Positions 1 through 9,155 of a stretch of 64,000 nucleotides of DNA are shown here, one piece after another (the first letter of the stretch is position 1; each line of letters opens with the position of its first letter). The DNA is taken from the NCBI RefSeq assembly GCF_014295035.1, contig NZ_CP060404.1, forward strand, positions 248,001-312,000, written 5' to 3'. Under the pieces are notes generated by a model. That model saw nothing but the letters and a program-made list of their open reading frames with translations, had not been told where the DNA came from and ran no database searches. The position numbers were made by a program, and so were the translations under genes. The DNA is from Streptomyces buecherae. GTDB taxonomy: Bacteria; Actinomycetota; Actinomycetes; Streptomycetales; Streptomycetaceae.

Positions 1-3000
1 GCGAGCGAGAGGCGGCCGGTGAGCACGGCTTCGTCCCGGTCGGCGAGCGGCACCGCGGCCGACAGCCACAGGTGCTCCGCGCTCTCCAACCCGAGGCCGC
101 GCGGGTCCGTGCGGGGCTGCTGGGCGAGCCAGTAGTGGTCGCGCTGGAACGCGTACGTGGGCAACTCCACCCGCCGCGCGCCGGGGAAGAAGCTGGTCAG
201 GTCCAGCGGCGCGCCGTGTGCGTGCGCGCCTCCGAGGCCGACGACGAGGGTTTCGGCCTCCGGGCGCCCGGCGCGCAGCAGGGCGTGGGCGGTGGACGAC
301 TGACCGTGGAACGATTCGGCCGCCATGGCCGTGAGGACGGCGTCGGGGCCGACCTCGACGAAGACGGTGGTGCCGCGCTCTTCGAGGGTGCGGATGGCGT
401 CGAGGAACCGTACGGGCTCGCGCACCTGGCGCACCCAGTAGTCGGGCGAGGTCAGCTCCGCCGCCGTCGCGAGTCGCCCGGTGAGCGTGGAGACGAGGGG
501 GCGGCTCGGCGCCCGGAGGTCGAGGCGGGCGAGCACGTCACGGAACGGGGCGAGCGCCGGGTCCATGTGCGGGGAGTGGAAGGCGTGGCTGACGCGCAGG
601 CGGCGGGTCTTGCGGCCCCGCGCGCGCCAGCGGTCGGCGACCTCGGTGGCGACCTCCTCGTCTCCGGAGATCACCACGGCGGTGGGCCCGTTGACGGCGG
701 CGACGGACACCCGGTCGGCGTGCTCGGTCAGCGACCGCACCACCTCGGCCTCGGTCGCCTGCACGGCGATCATCGCGCCCCCCGGGTGGGCCGTCTGCAT
801 GAGTCGGCCCCGGGCGGCGACCAGCGTCGCGGCGTCGGCGAGCGAGAGCACGCCGGCGAGGTGGGCGGCGGCGAGTTCGCCGACGGAGTGCCCGGCGAGC
901 GCGTCGGGCGTGAGCCCGTACTGCTCAAGGAGGTGGAACAGGGCCACCTCGTGGGCGAAGAGCGCCGGCTGGGCGTACGCCGTCTGGTGCAGCCCGGCTT
1001 CCGGCTCAGCACCGGGAGTCGCCCCGGGCAGGTGGTCGCGAGCGAACATGACCTCGCGCAGTGGGTGCTCCAGGTGCTCGTCGAACGCTCCGCACACCGT
1101 CTCCAGGGCCCGCGCGAACACCGGGTATGTCGCTGCCAACTCCCGTCCCATGCCCGGATGCTGGGCACCCTGGCCGGTGAACAGGAAGGCGGTGGCGCCG
1201 GCGTGGGAGGCGTCGCCGCGCACCAGGTTGGGCGCGCTCTCGCCGCGGGCCAGGGCGTCGAGGCCGGTGTGGAACTCCTCGGGCGTCGCGCCGAACACGA
1301 TCGCGCGCCGCTCGAAGGCGGTACGGGTCGTGGCGAGCGAGTAGCCCACGTCGGCCGGGGGCGCGGTGGGGTGGTGGGCGTGGAACTCCCGCAGGCGCGC
1401 TCCCTGTTCCCGCAGGGCGCGGTCGTTGCGGGCCGAGAGCAGCCAGGGCAGCGGGGCTGCCCCGCGCGCGGGGGCGTCGGCCGGGGTGGGCGGCGCCGCG
1501 TCGGTCCCGGTTTCGGGGGTGGCGGGCGATGGTTCTTCGAGCACTACGTGGGCGTTGGTGCCGCTGATGCCGAACGACGAGACGGCCGCCCGGCGCGGCC
1601 GGTCGGTGTGTGGCCACGCGCGCGCCTCGGTGAGCAGGGCCACGCTTCCGGTGTCCCAGTCGACGTGCGGCGTGGGCTCGCGGGCGTGCAGGGTGCGGGG
1701 CAGCAGGCCGTGCCGCATGGCCTCGACCATCTTGATGATCCCGCCGACGCCGGCGGCCGACTGGGTGTGGCCGAGGTTGGACTTGAGGGAGCCCAGGTAG
1801 ACGGGGTCCGCGTCGCGCCGGTCGCGGCCGTAGGTGGCGAGTACGGCCTCGGCCTCGATGGGGTCACCCAGGGCGGTGCCGGTGCCATGGGCCTCGACCA
1901 CGTCGACATCGCCGGTGCCCAGGCCGGCGTCGGCGAGTGCCTGGTGGATGACGCGCCGCTGGGCCGGTCCGTGGGGCGCGGTGAGGCCGTTGGACGCCCC
2001 GTCCTGGTTGACCGCGGTGCCGCGTACGACGGCGAGCACGCGGTGGCCGTTGCGGTGCGCGTCCCTTACGCGTTCGAGCATGAGGAGCCCGACGCCCTCG
2101 GCCCATCCGGTGCCGTCGGCGCCCGCGCCGAAGGGTTTACAGCGCCCGTCGGGCGACAGGCCGCGCTGCCGGGAGAACTCGAGGAACATGCCCGGCGTCG
2201 CCATCACGGTCGCGCCGCCGGCCAGCGCGAGTTCCGTCTCGCCCTGGCGCAGGGAGCGCACCGCCAGGTGGAGGGCGACCAGCGAGGAGGAACAGGCGGT
2301 GTCCACGGTGACGGCGGGGCCGGTCAGGCCCAGGTGGTAGGCGATGCGCCCGGACAGGACGCTGGTGTGGCCACCGGTGAGCAGGTGCCCCTCGACGCCC
2401 CGCGGGGCGTCGTGCATGCGCGGGCCGTAGTCGAGTGCGGTGCCGCCGACGAAGACTCCGGTGGCGCTGGAGCGCAGCGCGGTGGGGTCGATGCCGGTGT
2501 GTTCGGCCGCCTCCCAGGCCACTTCGAGCAGCAGCCGCTGCTGGGGGTCCATGCCGCGGGCCTCGCGCGGCGAGATGCCGAAGAAGGCCGCGTCGAAGCC
2601 GCCGGCGTCGTGCAGGAACCCGCCTTGCCTGGCGTAGCTCTTGCCCGGCCGCTCCGGGTCCGGGTCGTACAACTCCTCGTCCCAGCCGCGCCCGGTGGGG
2701 AAGCCGGTGATCGCGTCCCGTCCCTCGGCGACCAGCCGCCACAGATCGGCGGGCGAGGCCACCTCGCCGGGGTAGCGGCAGGCCATGCCGACGATGGCGA
2801 TGTCGTCGCGGGCCACCTCGGCCGGGGCGGGGCGGCTGCGGGGCACGGCCAGGGGGCTTGGGGCGTCGCGCGCGGCGGGGGCCAGGGCGGCGCTGAGGTG
2901 GCGCTCCAGGTGCTCGATGGTGGGGTGGTCGAAGAGCAGCGAGGAGGGCAGCCGGAGCCCGGTGGCCCGGCCGAGCCGGTTGCGCAGGTCGATGGCGCCC

Positions 3001-5924
3001 AGCGAGTCGAAGCCCAGGTCCTTGAAGGTCCGCCGGGCGTCGACGTCGTCCGGTTCGTACGCCAGGACCTGGGCGACCTGGGCGCGGATGAGGGCGGCCA
3101 CGGCCCGGCGTCGGTCGTCCGCGGCGGGCGCGGTGAGCTGGGCGCGCCACGGGCCGTCGGCGTCTTCTGGTTCGGGCGTCTCGTACGCCTCGTGGCTGTG
3201 CCCGCCGGGCCAGTAGCGCTGCCGCTGGAAGGGGTAGGTGGGCAGGTCGGTGCGGGTGGCGTCGGTGTCGCGGAAGGGGACGGTCCAGTCGACGGCGACG
3301 CCGTGCACGTATGCCTCGGCCAGCGAGGTCAGGAAGCGGTGCGGGCCGCTCTCGCCCCGGCGCAGGGAGCCGATGGCCGCCGTGTGTTCGGTGCCGCGCG
3401 CCTCGGCGCTCTGCTCGATGCCGTGCACGAGCACGGGGTGCGGGGACAGTTCGACGAACACGGCGTCGCCCGCGTCGAGCACCGCGTCGACGGTCTGCGC
3501 GAAGCGGACGGTTCCGCGCAGGTTCTCGTACCAGTACCGGGGGTCGAGTTCGGTGCCGCGCAGGGGCTGTGCCGTGACCGTGGAGTAGAGCGGGATCGTC
3601 GCCGGGCGTGGCGCGATGTCGGCCAGCGCTCGCACCAGCCGTGGGCGTACCGGTTCGACCTGGGCCGAGTGGGACGCGTAGTCCACCGGGATGCAGCGGG
3701 CGCGCACGCCGTCGGCGACGCACCGGGCCACGAGTTCGGTGGCGGCGTCGGCCTCGCCGGAGACGACGACGGACGCGGGGCCGTTGACGGCGGCCAGCGA
3801 CAGTCGGCCGTCCCAGGCCGCGATCAGCTCGGTGGCCGCGTCGGGGCTCAACGCCAGCGAGACCATGGCGCCGCCGCCGGCGATGGCGCCGATGACCTGG
3901 GAGCGCAGCGCCACCACGCGGGCCGCGTCGCGCAGCGACAGGGCGCCGGCCACGCAGGCGGCGGCCGTCTCGCCCTGGGAGGCGCCGATGAGGGCCGACG
4001 GCACCACGCCGTGGTCCTGCCACAGGGCGGCCAGGGAGACCATCACGGCGAACAGCGCGGGCTGTACGACGTCCACGCGCGCCAGCGGGGGCGCGCCGGG
4101 CGCCTGGCGCAGCACGGCTTCCAGGTCCCAGTCCACGAACTCGGAGAGGGCCTCGGCGCACTCGGCCATCCGGCGGGCGAAGGTCGGGGCGTGGTCCCAC
4201 AGTTCGGTGGCCATGCCGGCCCACTGCGAGCCCTGGCCGGGAAAGACGAAGACCACCCGCTGGCCGGCCGGTCCGGCTCCGCCCACCGGGGGTTCGACCA
4301 GGTCCGGCGCCGACTCGCCGCGCGCCAGTGCGGCGAGGGCCGCGGCGCGGCGCGCGGGGTCGGCGGCGACGATGACCGCCCGGTGCTCGAAGGCGGTGCG
4401 CCCGGCGGCGAGGGACCAGCCGACGTCGCACGGCCGCGGCGCCGGATCGTCCGCGACGCGGTCGGCCAGCCGCCGGGCCTGCGCGCGCAGCGCGCGCGGG
4501 TCGCGGCCGGAGAGCGGCCAGGGCAGCCAGGTCGGGGCCGCCGGCGCCACGTCCGTCTGACGTGCGGTGCGGGGGTGGGTGGTTGACGCTGCCACCGGGT
4601 GGGCGGACGCGGGCGGCGACGCCGGGGTGTGGGGCCGGGCGGGCGGGGCCTCGCCGAGCACCACGTGGCAGTTGGTGCCGCCCATGCCGAAGGCGCTCAC
4701 CCCGGCCACCAGCGGGCCGTCCTGCGCGGGCCAGGGTTCCGCCTCGCGTTGGACGGCGATGCCGAGTTCGGCCAGCGGGATGTCCGGGTGCGGGGTGCGG
4801 AAGTTGAGGCTGGGCGCGAGGCGCCGGTGATGGAGGCTGAGCAGCGTCTTGACCAGCCCGACGAGCCCTGCCGAGCCTTCCAGGTGGCCCACGTTGGTCT
4901 TGGCAGAGCCGACGCGCAGCGGCGCCCGCCCGGGGGGCCCGTCGGCGCGGGCGGCACCGAGGGCCGCGGCCTCGATCGGGTCGCCGACGGGCGTGCCCGT
5001 GCCGTGCAACTCGACGTACTGGGCGTCGGCGGGGGTCAGCCCCGCGCGGGCGTAGGCCAGGCGGAGCACCTGTTCCTGGGCGGCCCGGCTCGGCACGGTC
5101 AGGCCGGTGGAGGTGCCGTCGTTGTTGACGGCGCTGCCGCGGATGACGCCGTAGACGCGGTCGCCGTCGGCGACGGCGCGGCGCAGCGGCTTGAGGACCG
5201 CGACGCAGCCGCCCTCGCCGCGCACGTAGCCGTTGGCCCGGGCGTCGAAGACGTAGCAGCGGCCGTCGGGTGAGAGGGCGCCGAGTCGCTCGGAGGTCGC
5301 CGTGCTGTCGCTGGTGAGGATGAGGTTGACGCCGCCGACGAGCGCGAGTTCCGACTCGCCGGTGCGCAGGCTGGTGGCGGCCAGGTGGGTGGCGACCAGG
5401 GAGGAGGACTGGCCCGCGTCCAGGGTGAGGCTCGGGCCGCGCAGGCCGAGGAGGTAGGACACGCGGTTGGCGAGGAGGCTGCGGTGGGTGCCGGTCATGG
5501 AGTGGCGGGAGACGGCCTCGGGGTCGCCGTGGTGCAGCACGCTGGCGTAGTCGCTCCACATGGCGCCGACGTACACCCCGGTCGGGCTGTCGCGGAGCGT
5601 GTCGGCGACGATCGCGGCGTCCTCCAGGGCCTCCCAGGCCAGTTCGAGGACGAGGCGCTGCTGGGGGTCCATGGCCACGGCCTCGCGGGGCGAGATGCCG
5701 AAGAAGGCCGGGTCGAAGGCGTCCACCTGGTCCAGGTAGCCGCCGAGTGGCCCGCGCTGGCCGGGGGCGACGGCGAGGCTGGGCCGTCGCTGTGCGGGGG
5801 GCTCGCCGATCGCGTGTCGCCCCTCGGTGAGCAGTCGCCAGAAGGCCGCGGGCCCGGGCGCCCGGGGCAACCTACAGGCCAGTCCGACGACGGCGACCGG
5901 TTCTTCCTGCGCTCCGCCCGTCAC
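1..5924 (-). CDS. Modular type I polyketide synthase, loading module KSQ-AT-ACP plus start of module 1 (partial)
   Basis: The gene runs off the left window edge; 1974 codons are visible. A GTG start at 5924 follows a GGGAGGGA ribosome site. Domains in order: KS-like decarboxylase (about residues 8-430) whose active-site cysteine is Gln172 (DAGQSSS), the hallmark of KSQ loading modules; AT1 with Ser649 in GASQGE and a YASH motif at 749-752, which predicts methylmalonyl and hence a propionyl starter; ACP1 with Ser974 in GFDSLG; KS2 with Cys1211 in DTACSSSL; AT2 with Ser1680 in GHSVGE and HAFH at 1780, which predicts malonyl; then the first residues of a dehydratase. There is no N-terminal docking helix, as expected of a first PKS subunit. 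AT1 is odd in having Ala instead of His before the nucleophilic Ser. The rest of the assembly line must lie left of the window. KSQ decarboxylation is family knowledge; the starter and extender choices are inferences from motifs. Confidence 0.95.
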   Translation of the reverse strand, partial: MTGGAQEEPVAVVGLACRLPRAPGPAAFWRLLTEGRHAIGEPPAQRRPSLAVAPGQRGPLGGYLDQVDAFDPAFFGISPREAVAMDPQQRLVLELAWEALEDAAIVADTLRDSPTGVYVGAMWSDYASVLHHGDPEAVSRHSMTGTHRSLLANRVSYLLGLRGPSLTLDAGQSSSLVATHLAATSLRTGESELALVGGVNLILTSDSTATSERLGALSPDGRCYVFDARANGYVRGEGGCVAVLKPLRRAVADGDRVYGVIRGSAVNNDGTSTGLTVPSRAAQEQVLRLAYARAGLTPADAQYVELHGTGTPVGDPIEAAALGAARADGPPGRAPLRVGSAKTNVGHLEGSAGLVGLVKTLLSLHHRRLAPSLNFRTPHPDIPLAELGIAVQREAEPWPAQDGPLVAGVSAFGMGGTNCHVVLGEAPPARPHTPASPPASAHPVAASTTHPRTARQTDVAPAAPTWLPWPLSGRDPRALRAQARRLADRVADDPAPRPCDVGWSLAAGRTAFEHRAVIVAADPARRAAALAALARGESAPDLVEPPVGGAGPAGQRVVFVFPGQGSQWAGMATELWDHAPTFARRMAECAEALSEFVDWDLEAVLRQAPGAPPLARVDVVQPALFAVMVSLAALWQDHGVVPSALIGASQGETAAACVAGALSLRDAARVVALRSQVIGAIAGGGAMVSLALSPDAATELIAAWDGRLSLAAVNGPASVVVSGEADAATELVARCVADGVRARCIPVDYASHSAQVEPVRPRLVRALADIAPRPATIPLYSTVTAQPLRGTELDPRYWYENLRGTVRFAQTVDAVLDAGDAVFVELSPHPVLVHGIEQSAEARGTEHTAAIGSLRRGESGPHRFLTSLAEAYVHGVAVDWTVPFRDTDATRTDLPTYPFQRQRYWPGGHSHEAYETPEPEDADGPWRAQLTAPAADDRRRAVAALIRAQVAQVLAYEPDDVDARRTFKDLGFDSLGAIDLRNRLGRATGLRLPSSLLFDHPTIEHLERHLSAALAPAARDAPSPLAVPRSRPAPAEVARDDIAIVGMACRYPGEVASPADLWRLVAEGRDAITGFPTGRGWDEELYDPDPERPGKSYARQGGFLHDAGGFDAAFFGISPREARGMDPQQRLLLEVAWEAAEHTGIDPTALRSSATGVFVGGTALDYGPRMHDAPRGVEGHLLTGGHTSVLSGRIAYHLGLTGPAVTVDTACSSSLVALHLAVRSLRQGETELALAGGATVMATPGMFLEFSRQRGLSPDGRCKPFGAGADGTGWAEGVGLLMLERVRDAHRNGHRVLAVVRGTAVNQDGASNGLTAPHGPAQRRVIHQALADAGLGTGDVDVVEAHGTGTALGDPIEAEAVLATYGRDRRDADPVYLGSLKSNLGHTQSAAGVGGIIKMVEAMRHGLLPRTLHAREPTPHVDWDTGSVALLTEARAWPHTDRPRRAAVSSFGISGTNAHVVLEEPSPATPETGTDAAPPTPADAPARGAAPLPWLLSARNDRALREQGARLREFHAHHPTAPPADVGYSLATTRTAFERRAIVFGATPEEFHTGLDALARGESAPNLVRGDASHAGATAFLFTGQGAQHPGMGRELAATYPVFARALETVCGAFDEHLEHPLREVMFARDHLPGATPGAEPEAGLHQTAYAQPALFAHEVALFHLLEQYGLTPDALAGHSVGELAAAHLAGVLSLADAATLVAARGRLMQTAHPGGAMIAVQATEAEVVRSLTEHADRVSVAAVNGPTAVVISGDEEVATEVADRWRARGRKTRRLRVSHAFHSPHMDPALAPFRDVLARLDLRAPSRPLVSTLTGRLATAAELTSPDYWVRQVREPVRFLDAIRTLEERGTTVFVEVGPDAVLTAMAAESFHGQSSTAHALLRAGRPEAETLVVGLGGAHAHGAPLDLTSFFPGARRVELPTYAFQRDHYWLAQQPRTDPRGLGLESAEHLWLSAAVPLADRDEAVLTGRLSL

Positions 5925-6174
5925 TGAACGTCCCTCCCCCGCCGTGCCGTGAGTGGAGGCTGACGGGCCGGGGCCCGTGGCACACGCGCCGCAGCGCGCC
6001 GGGTGGTTCCTGGGGGTCGGCTGCCAGCTCTCCGCGCATCACCCCACCCTTCAGGGTGATTACTCTCTGCCTTCAGATGCTCACACGGAGGTAGAGAAAA
6101 AATCGCCTCCCTGGCTGGATATCTACGTCAAGTTGACCAACACGCCGACCAGTTGATCACCCACAGGAGGTAGC
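5925..6174. other. Intergenic region upstream of the PKS gene
   Basis: This 250-base non-coding stretch holds the promoter side of the leftward PKS gene and the downstream side of the gentisate dioxygenase gene. It is more AT-rich than its flanks around 6060-6135. An inverted repeat with 7-base arms ATCACCC and GGGTGAT lies at 6038-6044 and 6054-6060. Nested in it is ACCCT-TC-AGGGT at 6046-6057. The repeat could be an operator for a pathway regulator or a weak hairpin terminator for the dioxygenase message. No matching regulator is visible in the window. Confidence 0.5.
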
Positions 6175-7410
6175 TCAGGGATGAGCGTGCCGGGATCGTC
6201 GCCACACGGCGACCCACTCGACGCGACGGGTGGCGACCCGTGATGCCCTGTGGTGTGCCGCGATGCCCCGCGATGTGCCGTAAGGCGGCGAAAACCCCGC
6301 GCGCCGGCCGGAGTTCGGTTCACCGGCGCGCGCCGGGGTGCGGCGAGGGTGGTGCGGCGAGGGTGGTGCGGCGCGGGCGAGACCGAGGCGTTCGAGGACG
6401 GGCGCGTCGCTGAAGCGGAAGAGGTCCAGGCCCGCTCCCGCCTCCTCGGGCTCGCGGGCGTCGGCCGCCTCGACCGCCAGCTCGGTCCAGGAGGGGACGG
6501 CCACCAGGTCACCGCGCCCGACGGGGTGGCGCCGACCGTCCAAGGTGAGGGTGCCGGAACCCGCGAAGACCTGCCAGACGCTGGAGCCCGCCTCGCGGGT
6601 GGGCGCGTCGCGCGCTCCCGCGGCGAACCGGTGGGCCTCCAACCGGATGGTGGCCAGGGCGTCGCCGCCGGTGGCGGGATTGGTGAAGCGGACCGCGGCG
6701 TGGCCCGGCTCGACGCCGGCGGCCAGGTCGAGTTGGGCGGTGAGCGCGGCGTCGGTACGCCCCCAGCGGTAGGCGATCAGTGGCGAGTGCGCGGGTTCCG
6801 GCACGCCCAAGGGGCGCAGTCCGGGGTGCGCCCACAGCCGCTCGGCCCGGGAGCGCTCGGGCGTGGAGCGGTCGTCCAGGCCGTCCGGCCCGTACTCGAA
6901 GAACCCGGCGTCCACGTGGTGCACGAAGGGGATGTCGAGCCCGTCCAGCCAGGTCATGGGGGTGGAGCGGGGGTTGTGGTGGGCGTGGAAGCACATGCCG
7001 GGCGTCAGCAGCAGGTCGCCCCTGCGCATGGCGACCGGGTCGCCGTCCACGACGGTCCACACGCCCTCGCCCTCCAGGACGAAGCGGAACGCGCTCTGGC
7101 TGTGTCGGTGCGGCGGTGCCACCTCGCGCGGTCCCAGGTACTGGATGGCCGCCCACAGGGTCGGCGTGGCGAAGGTTTGCCCGGCCAGGCCGGGGTTGGC
7201 CAGCGCGATGGCGCGGCGTTCGCCGCCTCGACCGACCGGGACCAGGTCGCCGGCGCGCGCCGCGAGGGGGTGCAGCCGGGCCCAGTGCCACAGGTGCGGG
7301 ACGGCGCGCGGGGTGGGCGTCGGTGGCATCAGCCCCTCGCGGACCGTCCACAGCGGGACCAGGCTGGCCCGTTCTAAGTCCTGGTAGAGACGTTGCTCCT
7401 CGGGGGTCAC
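6175..7410 (-). CDS. Gentisate 1,2-dioxygenase (bicupin)
   Basis: The 411-residue product resembles gentisate 1,2-dioxygenase, the Fe(II) enzyme that opens the ring of gentisate to maleylpyruvate in the cytoplasm. The GTG start at 7410 has an AGGAGG site four bases upstream. The N-terminal cupin shows the metal-binding PPHRHSQSAFRFVLEG stretch, and a second cupin lies near residues 230-335. The conserved region ends at about RFSDAPVLERLGLA. After that comes an atypical Pro/Arg/His-rich tail of about 65 residues, entered through a 14-base tandem repeat at 6337-6378, so the native C-terminus may have been altered. Codon 12 is TTA (7375-7377), which implies bldA-dependent translation. It lies downstream of the hydroxylase gene in the same direction, so co-transcription is likely. 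No maleylpyruvate isomerase or fumarylpyruvate hydrolase gene is adjacent. Confidence 0.88.
   Translation of the reverse strand: MTPEEQRLYQDLERASLVPLWTVREGLMPPTPTPRAVPHLWHWARLHPLAARAGDLVPVGRGGERRAIALANPGLAGQTFATPTLWAAIQYLGPREVAPPHRHSQSAFRFVLEGEGVWTVVDGDPVAMRRGDLLLTPGMCFHAHHNPRSTPMTWLDGLDIPFVHHVDAGFFEYGPDGLDDRSTPERSRAERLWAHPGLRPLGVPEPAHSPLIAYRWGRTDAALTAQLDLAAGVEPGHAAVRFTNPATGGDALATIRLEAHRFAAGARDAPTREAGSSVWQVFAGSGTLTLDGRRHPVGRGDLVAVPSWTELAVEAADAREPEEAGAGLDLFRFSDAPVLERLGLARAAPPSPHHPRRTPARAGEPNSGRRAGFSPPYGTSRGIAAHHRASRVATRRVEWVAVWRRSRHAHP
6337..6378. repeat. 14-base tandem repeat, three copies, at the 3' end of the gentisate dioxygenase gene
   Basis: The unit GGTGCGGCGAGGGT occurs perfectly at 6337-6350 and 6351-6364, and with two mismatches at 6365-6378. 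The unit length is not a multiple of three, so gain or loss of one copy would change the reading frame of the dioxygenase C-terminus. It sits exactly where the protein stops looking like its family. Confidence 0.8.
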
Positions 7411-7539
7411 GGGGCCTCCTGCGCTCGGTGGGCGGGAGCGGCGCGCGGCGACCGTCGTGGGGTGGACGCTGCCGGTGCCGGTGCCGGACACGGCAGGGCC
7501 GCTCGGTCGCTCGCGTGGTGCGGTGGTGTGGGCGGGCGC

Positions 7540-8727
7540 TCAGCGGGTGGGGCGTTGGTAGAGCCAGTCCAGGTCGGTGTAGTCGTCGGGGGCGCGGCGG
7601 GCGAAGAGGCGGTCGCGCAGGGCCGGGATGACCGGGCCGTCGTCGTGCCACACCTCGCCCCAGGCGCGGGCCAGGCGTTGCACGGTCGCGGTTCTGGGGA
7701 TGCGCTCGCCCTGGTAGGCGGCGAACGCGGCGGGGGCCTTTCCGTCGTGCGCCGCCAGGTGGCGGGCCAGGCACTCGGCGTCCTCGATGGCCTGGCAGGC
7801 GCCCTGGGCGAGGTACTGGAGCATGGGGTGGGCCGCGTCGCCGAGCAGGGTGACGCGGCCCGTGGTCCAGTTGTCGATCGGGGCCCGGTCGTACATCGGC
7901 CAGCGGCGGTGGGTGCCGAGCAGGGCGACGGCCGCGCGCACCTGCTCGGCGCCGGCGGCGAAGTGTTCCCGCAGTTCGTCGGCGGTGCCCCAGTCGTCGC
8001 TGGCCGCGATCTCGGGCCGGTAGCGGCGGCTGCGGAAGACCGCCACCTGGTTGTGCAACTCCCCGCGTCGTATGGGGTACTGCACCAGGTGCTTGCCTGG
8101 TCCGATCCAGACGAGCTCGTCGTCGGGCCGCACGCTGTCGGGCAGGTCGCCGGCCGGGACGGTGCCGCGATAGGCGACGTACCCCGAGCACAGCGGCGCG
8201 TCGTCGGTCACCAGCGCGCGGGTGCGCGACCACAGGCCGTCGGCGCCGACCACCGCCTCGCACGCGTAGGTCTCGCCGTCGGCGAACCGCACGGTCGCCG
8301 ACTCGCCCTCGGCGTCGCGCACCTCGACGACCTCGCGCCCCGACTCCAGGGTGACGCGCTCGTGCGCGCGGCAGGCGGCGAGCAGGATGTCGAGGAGGTC
8401 GCCGCGGTGCAGCACGGTGTACGGCTGGCCGTAGCGTGCCCGGAAGGCGTCGCCGAGGTCGACGGTGGTCAGCCGGCGGCCGGTGTCGGCGTGGAGGAAG
8501 ACCAGGTTGCGGGGGTAGACGGCCACGGCGGCGAGTTCGGGACCGAGGTTTAGCGCGGTGAGCACGCGCAGGGCGTTCGGGGCGAGTTGGATGCCGGCGC
8601 CCAACTCGCCGAACTCCGGGGCCTGTTCCACGACGTGCACGTCGAACCCCGCCCGGGCCAGGCAGAGGCCGGCGGTCATGCCGCCGATGCCGCCGCCGAT
8701 GATCAGAAAGGGAACGCGTGCGCCCAC
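7540..8727 (-). CDS. FAD-dependent 3-hydroxybenzoate 6-hydroxylase-like monooxygenase
   Basis: This 395-residue class A flavoprotein monooxygenase probably converts 3-hydroxybenzoate to gentisate with NAD(P)H and O2, feeding the dioxygenase gene 129 bases downstream. The GTG start at 8727 is chosen because GGGAGG lies five bases upstream. The reading frame stays open much further upstream, but that stretch overlaps the regulatory region. Visible motifs are the N-terminal FAD-binding IIGGGIGGMTAGLCLARAG, the mid-protein EAVVGADGLWSRTR (DG motif) and the C-terminal VTLLGDAAHPMLQYLAQGACQAIEDA (GD motif). Salicylate or other hydroxybenzoate hydroxylases have the same fold. The 3-hydroxybenzoate assignment rests mainly on pairing with gentisate dioxygenase. 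Confidence 0.85.
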   Translation of the reverse strand: MGARVPFLIIGGGIGGMTAGLCLARAGFDVHVVEQAPEFGELGAGIQLAPNALRVLTALNLGPELAAVAVYPRNLVFLHADTGRRLTTVDLGDAFRARYGQPYTVLHRGDLLDILLAACRAHERVTLESGREVVEVRDAEGESATVRFADGETYACEAVVGADGLWSRTRALVTDDAPLCSGYVAYRGTVPAGDLPDSVRPDDELVWIGPGKHLVQYPIRRGELHNQVAVFRSRRYRPEIAASDDWGTADELREHFAAGAEQVRAAVALLGTHRRWPMYDRAPIDNWTTGRVTLLGDAAHPMLQYLAQGACQAIEDAECLARHLAAHDGKAPAAFAAYQGERIPRTATVQRLARAWGEVWHDDGPVIPALRDRLFARRAPDDYTDLDWLYQRPTR

Positions 8728-9155
8728 TCCTACCTCCCGTTGGCCCTCCGGGACACCGACCGGCGCCGCTCCCCCGGGTCCGCCTGGAGCCACGAGCCGG
8801 CGTGTGGCCGGGCGCGCGTCCATCCCCCGCGTGGGCGCGCACCCGGCACGTGGGTGGCGCTGCCGCCGTCCGCCCCGTGTCGGACGCCGTGGCGCACCAC
8901 CGCTCCTGGCGGTCCGCATCGCGACCGGCGCCGACCAGCGCCGGTTCGTCACCCCCGCCCCGGCCGACCCGATGGCTGTCGACCGGCGTCCGAGGAGGCG
9001 ATGAGGGCTCAACTGCTCGTGCAGATCGGCGCGTTACGTGTCACGATGAGGAACACCGACCCGGATACTGCTACATGTTGACGGGAGTCGCAAGAGCGCC
9101 CTCGGCCGTCCACAGCCCTACGGAACTGGGGGTCCCCTGCGCTACGGTGCAGCCC
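8728..9155. promoter_or_regulatory. Divergent regulatory region between the hydroxylase and IclR genes
   Basis: These 428 bases separate two divergent genes and hold no supported ORF. A TACGGT hexamer at 9143-9148 lies seven bases before the IclR ATG, consistent with a leaderless transcript. A TTGACG hexamer occurs near 9076. IclR proteins usually bind such divergent regions and respond to an aromatic pathway intermediate. I could not pick out an unambiguous IclR palindrome. Confidence 0.45.

Noticed and set aside
72..4586. A 1504-codon open frame on the plus strand opposite the PKS gene
   Set aside because: It is the GC-rich antisense shadow of the PKS coding strand. Its translation is Gly/Arg/Ala low-complexity without domains, while the minus strand reads cleanly as KSQ-AT-ACP-KS-AT.
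6123..6512. Alternative frame over the end of the gentisate dioxygenase gene
   Set aside because: It has no start signal of its own. It may be the ancestral C-terminal frame if the 14-base repeat expanded, but it is not a separate gene.
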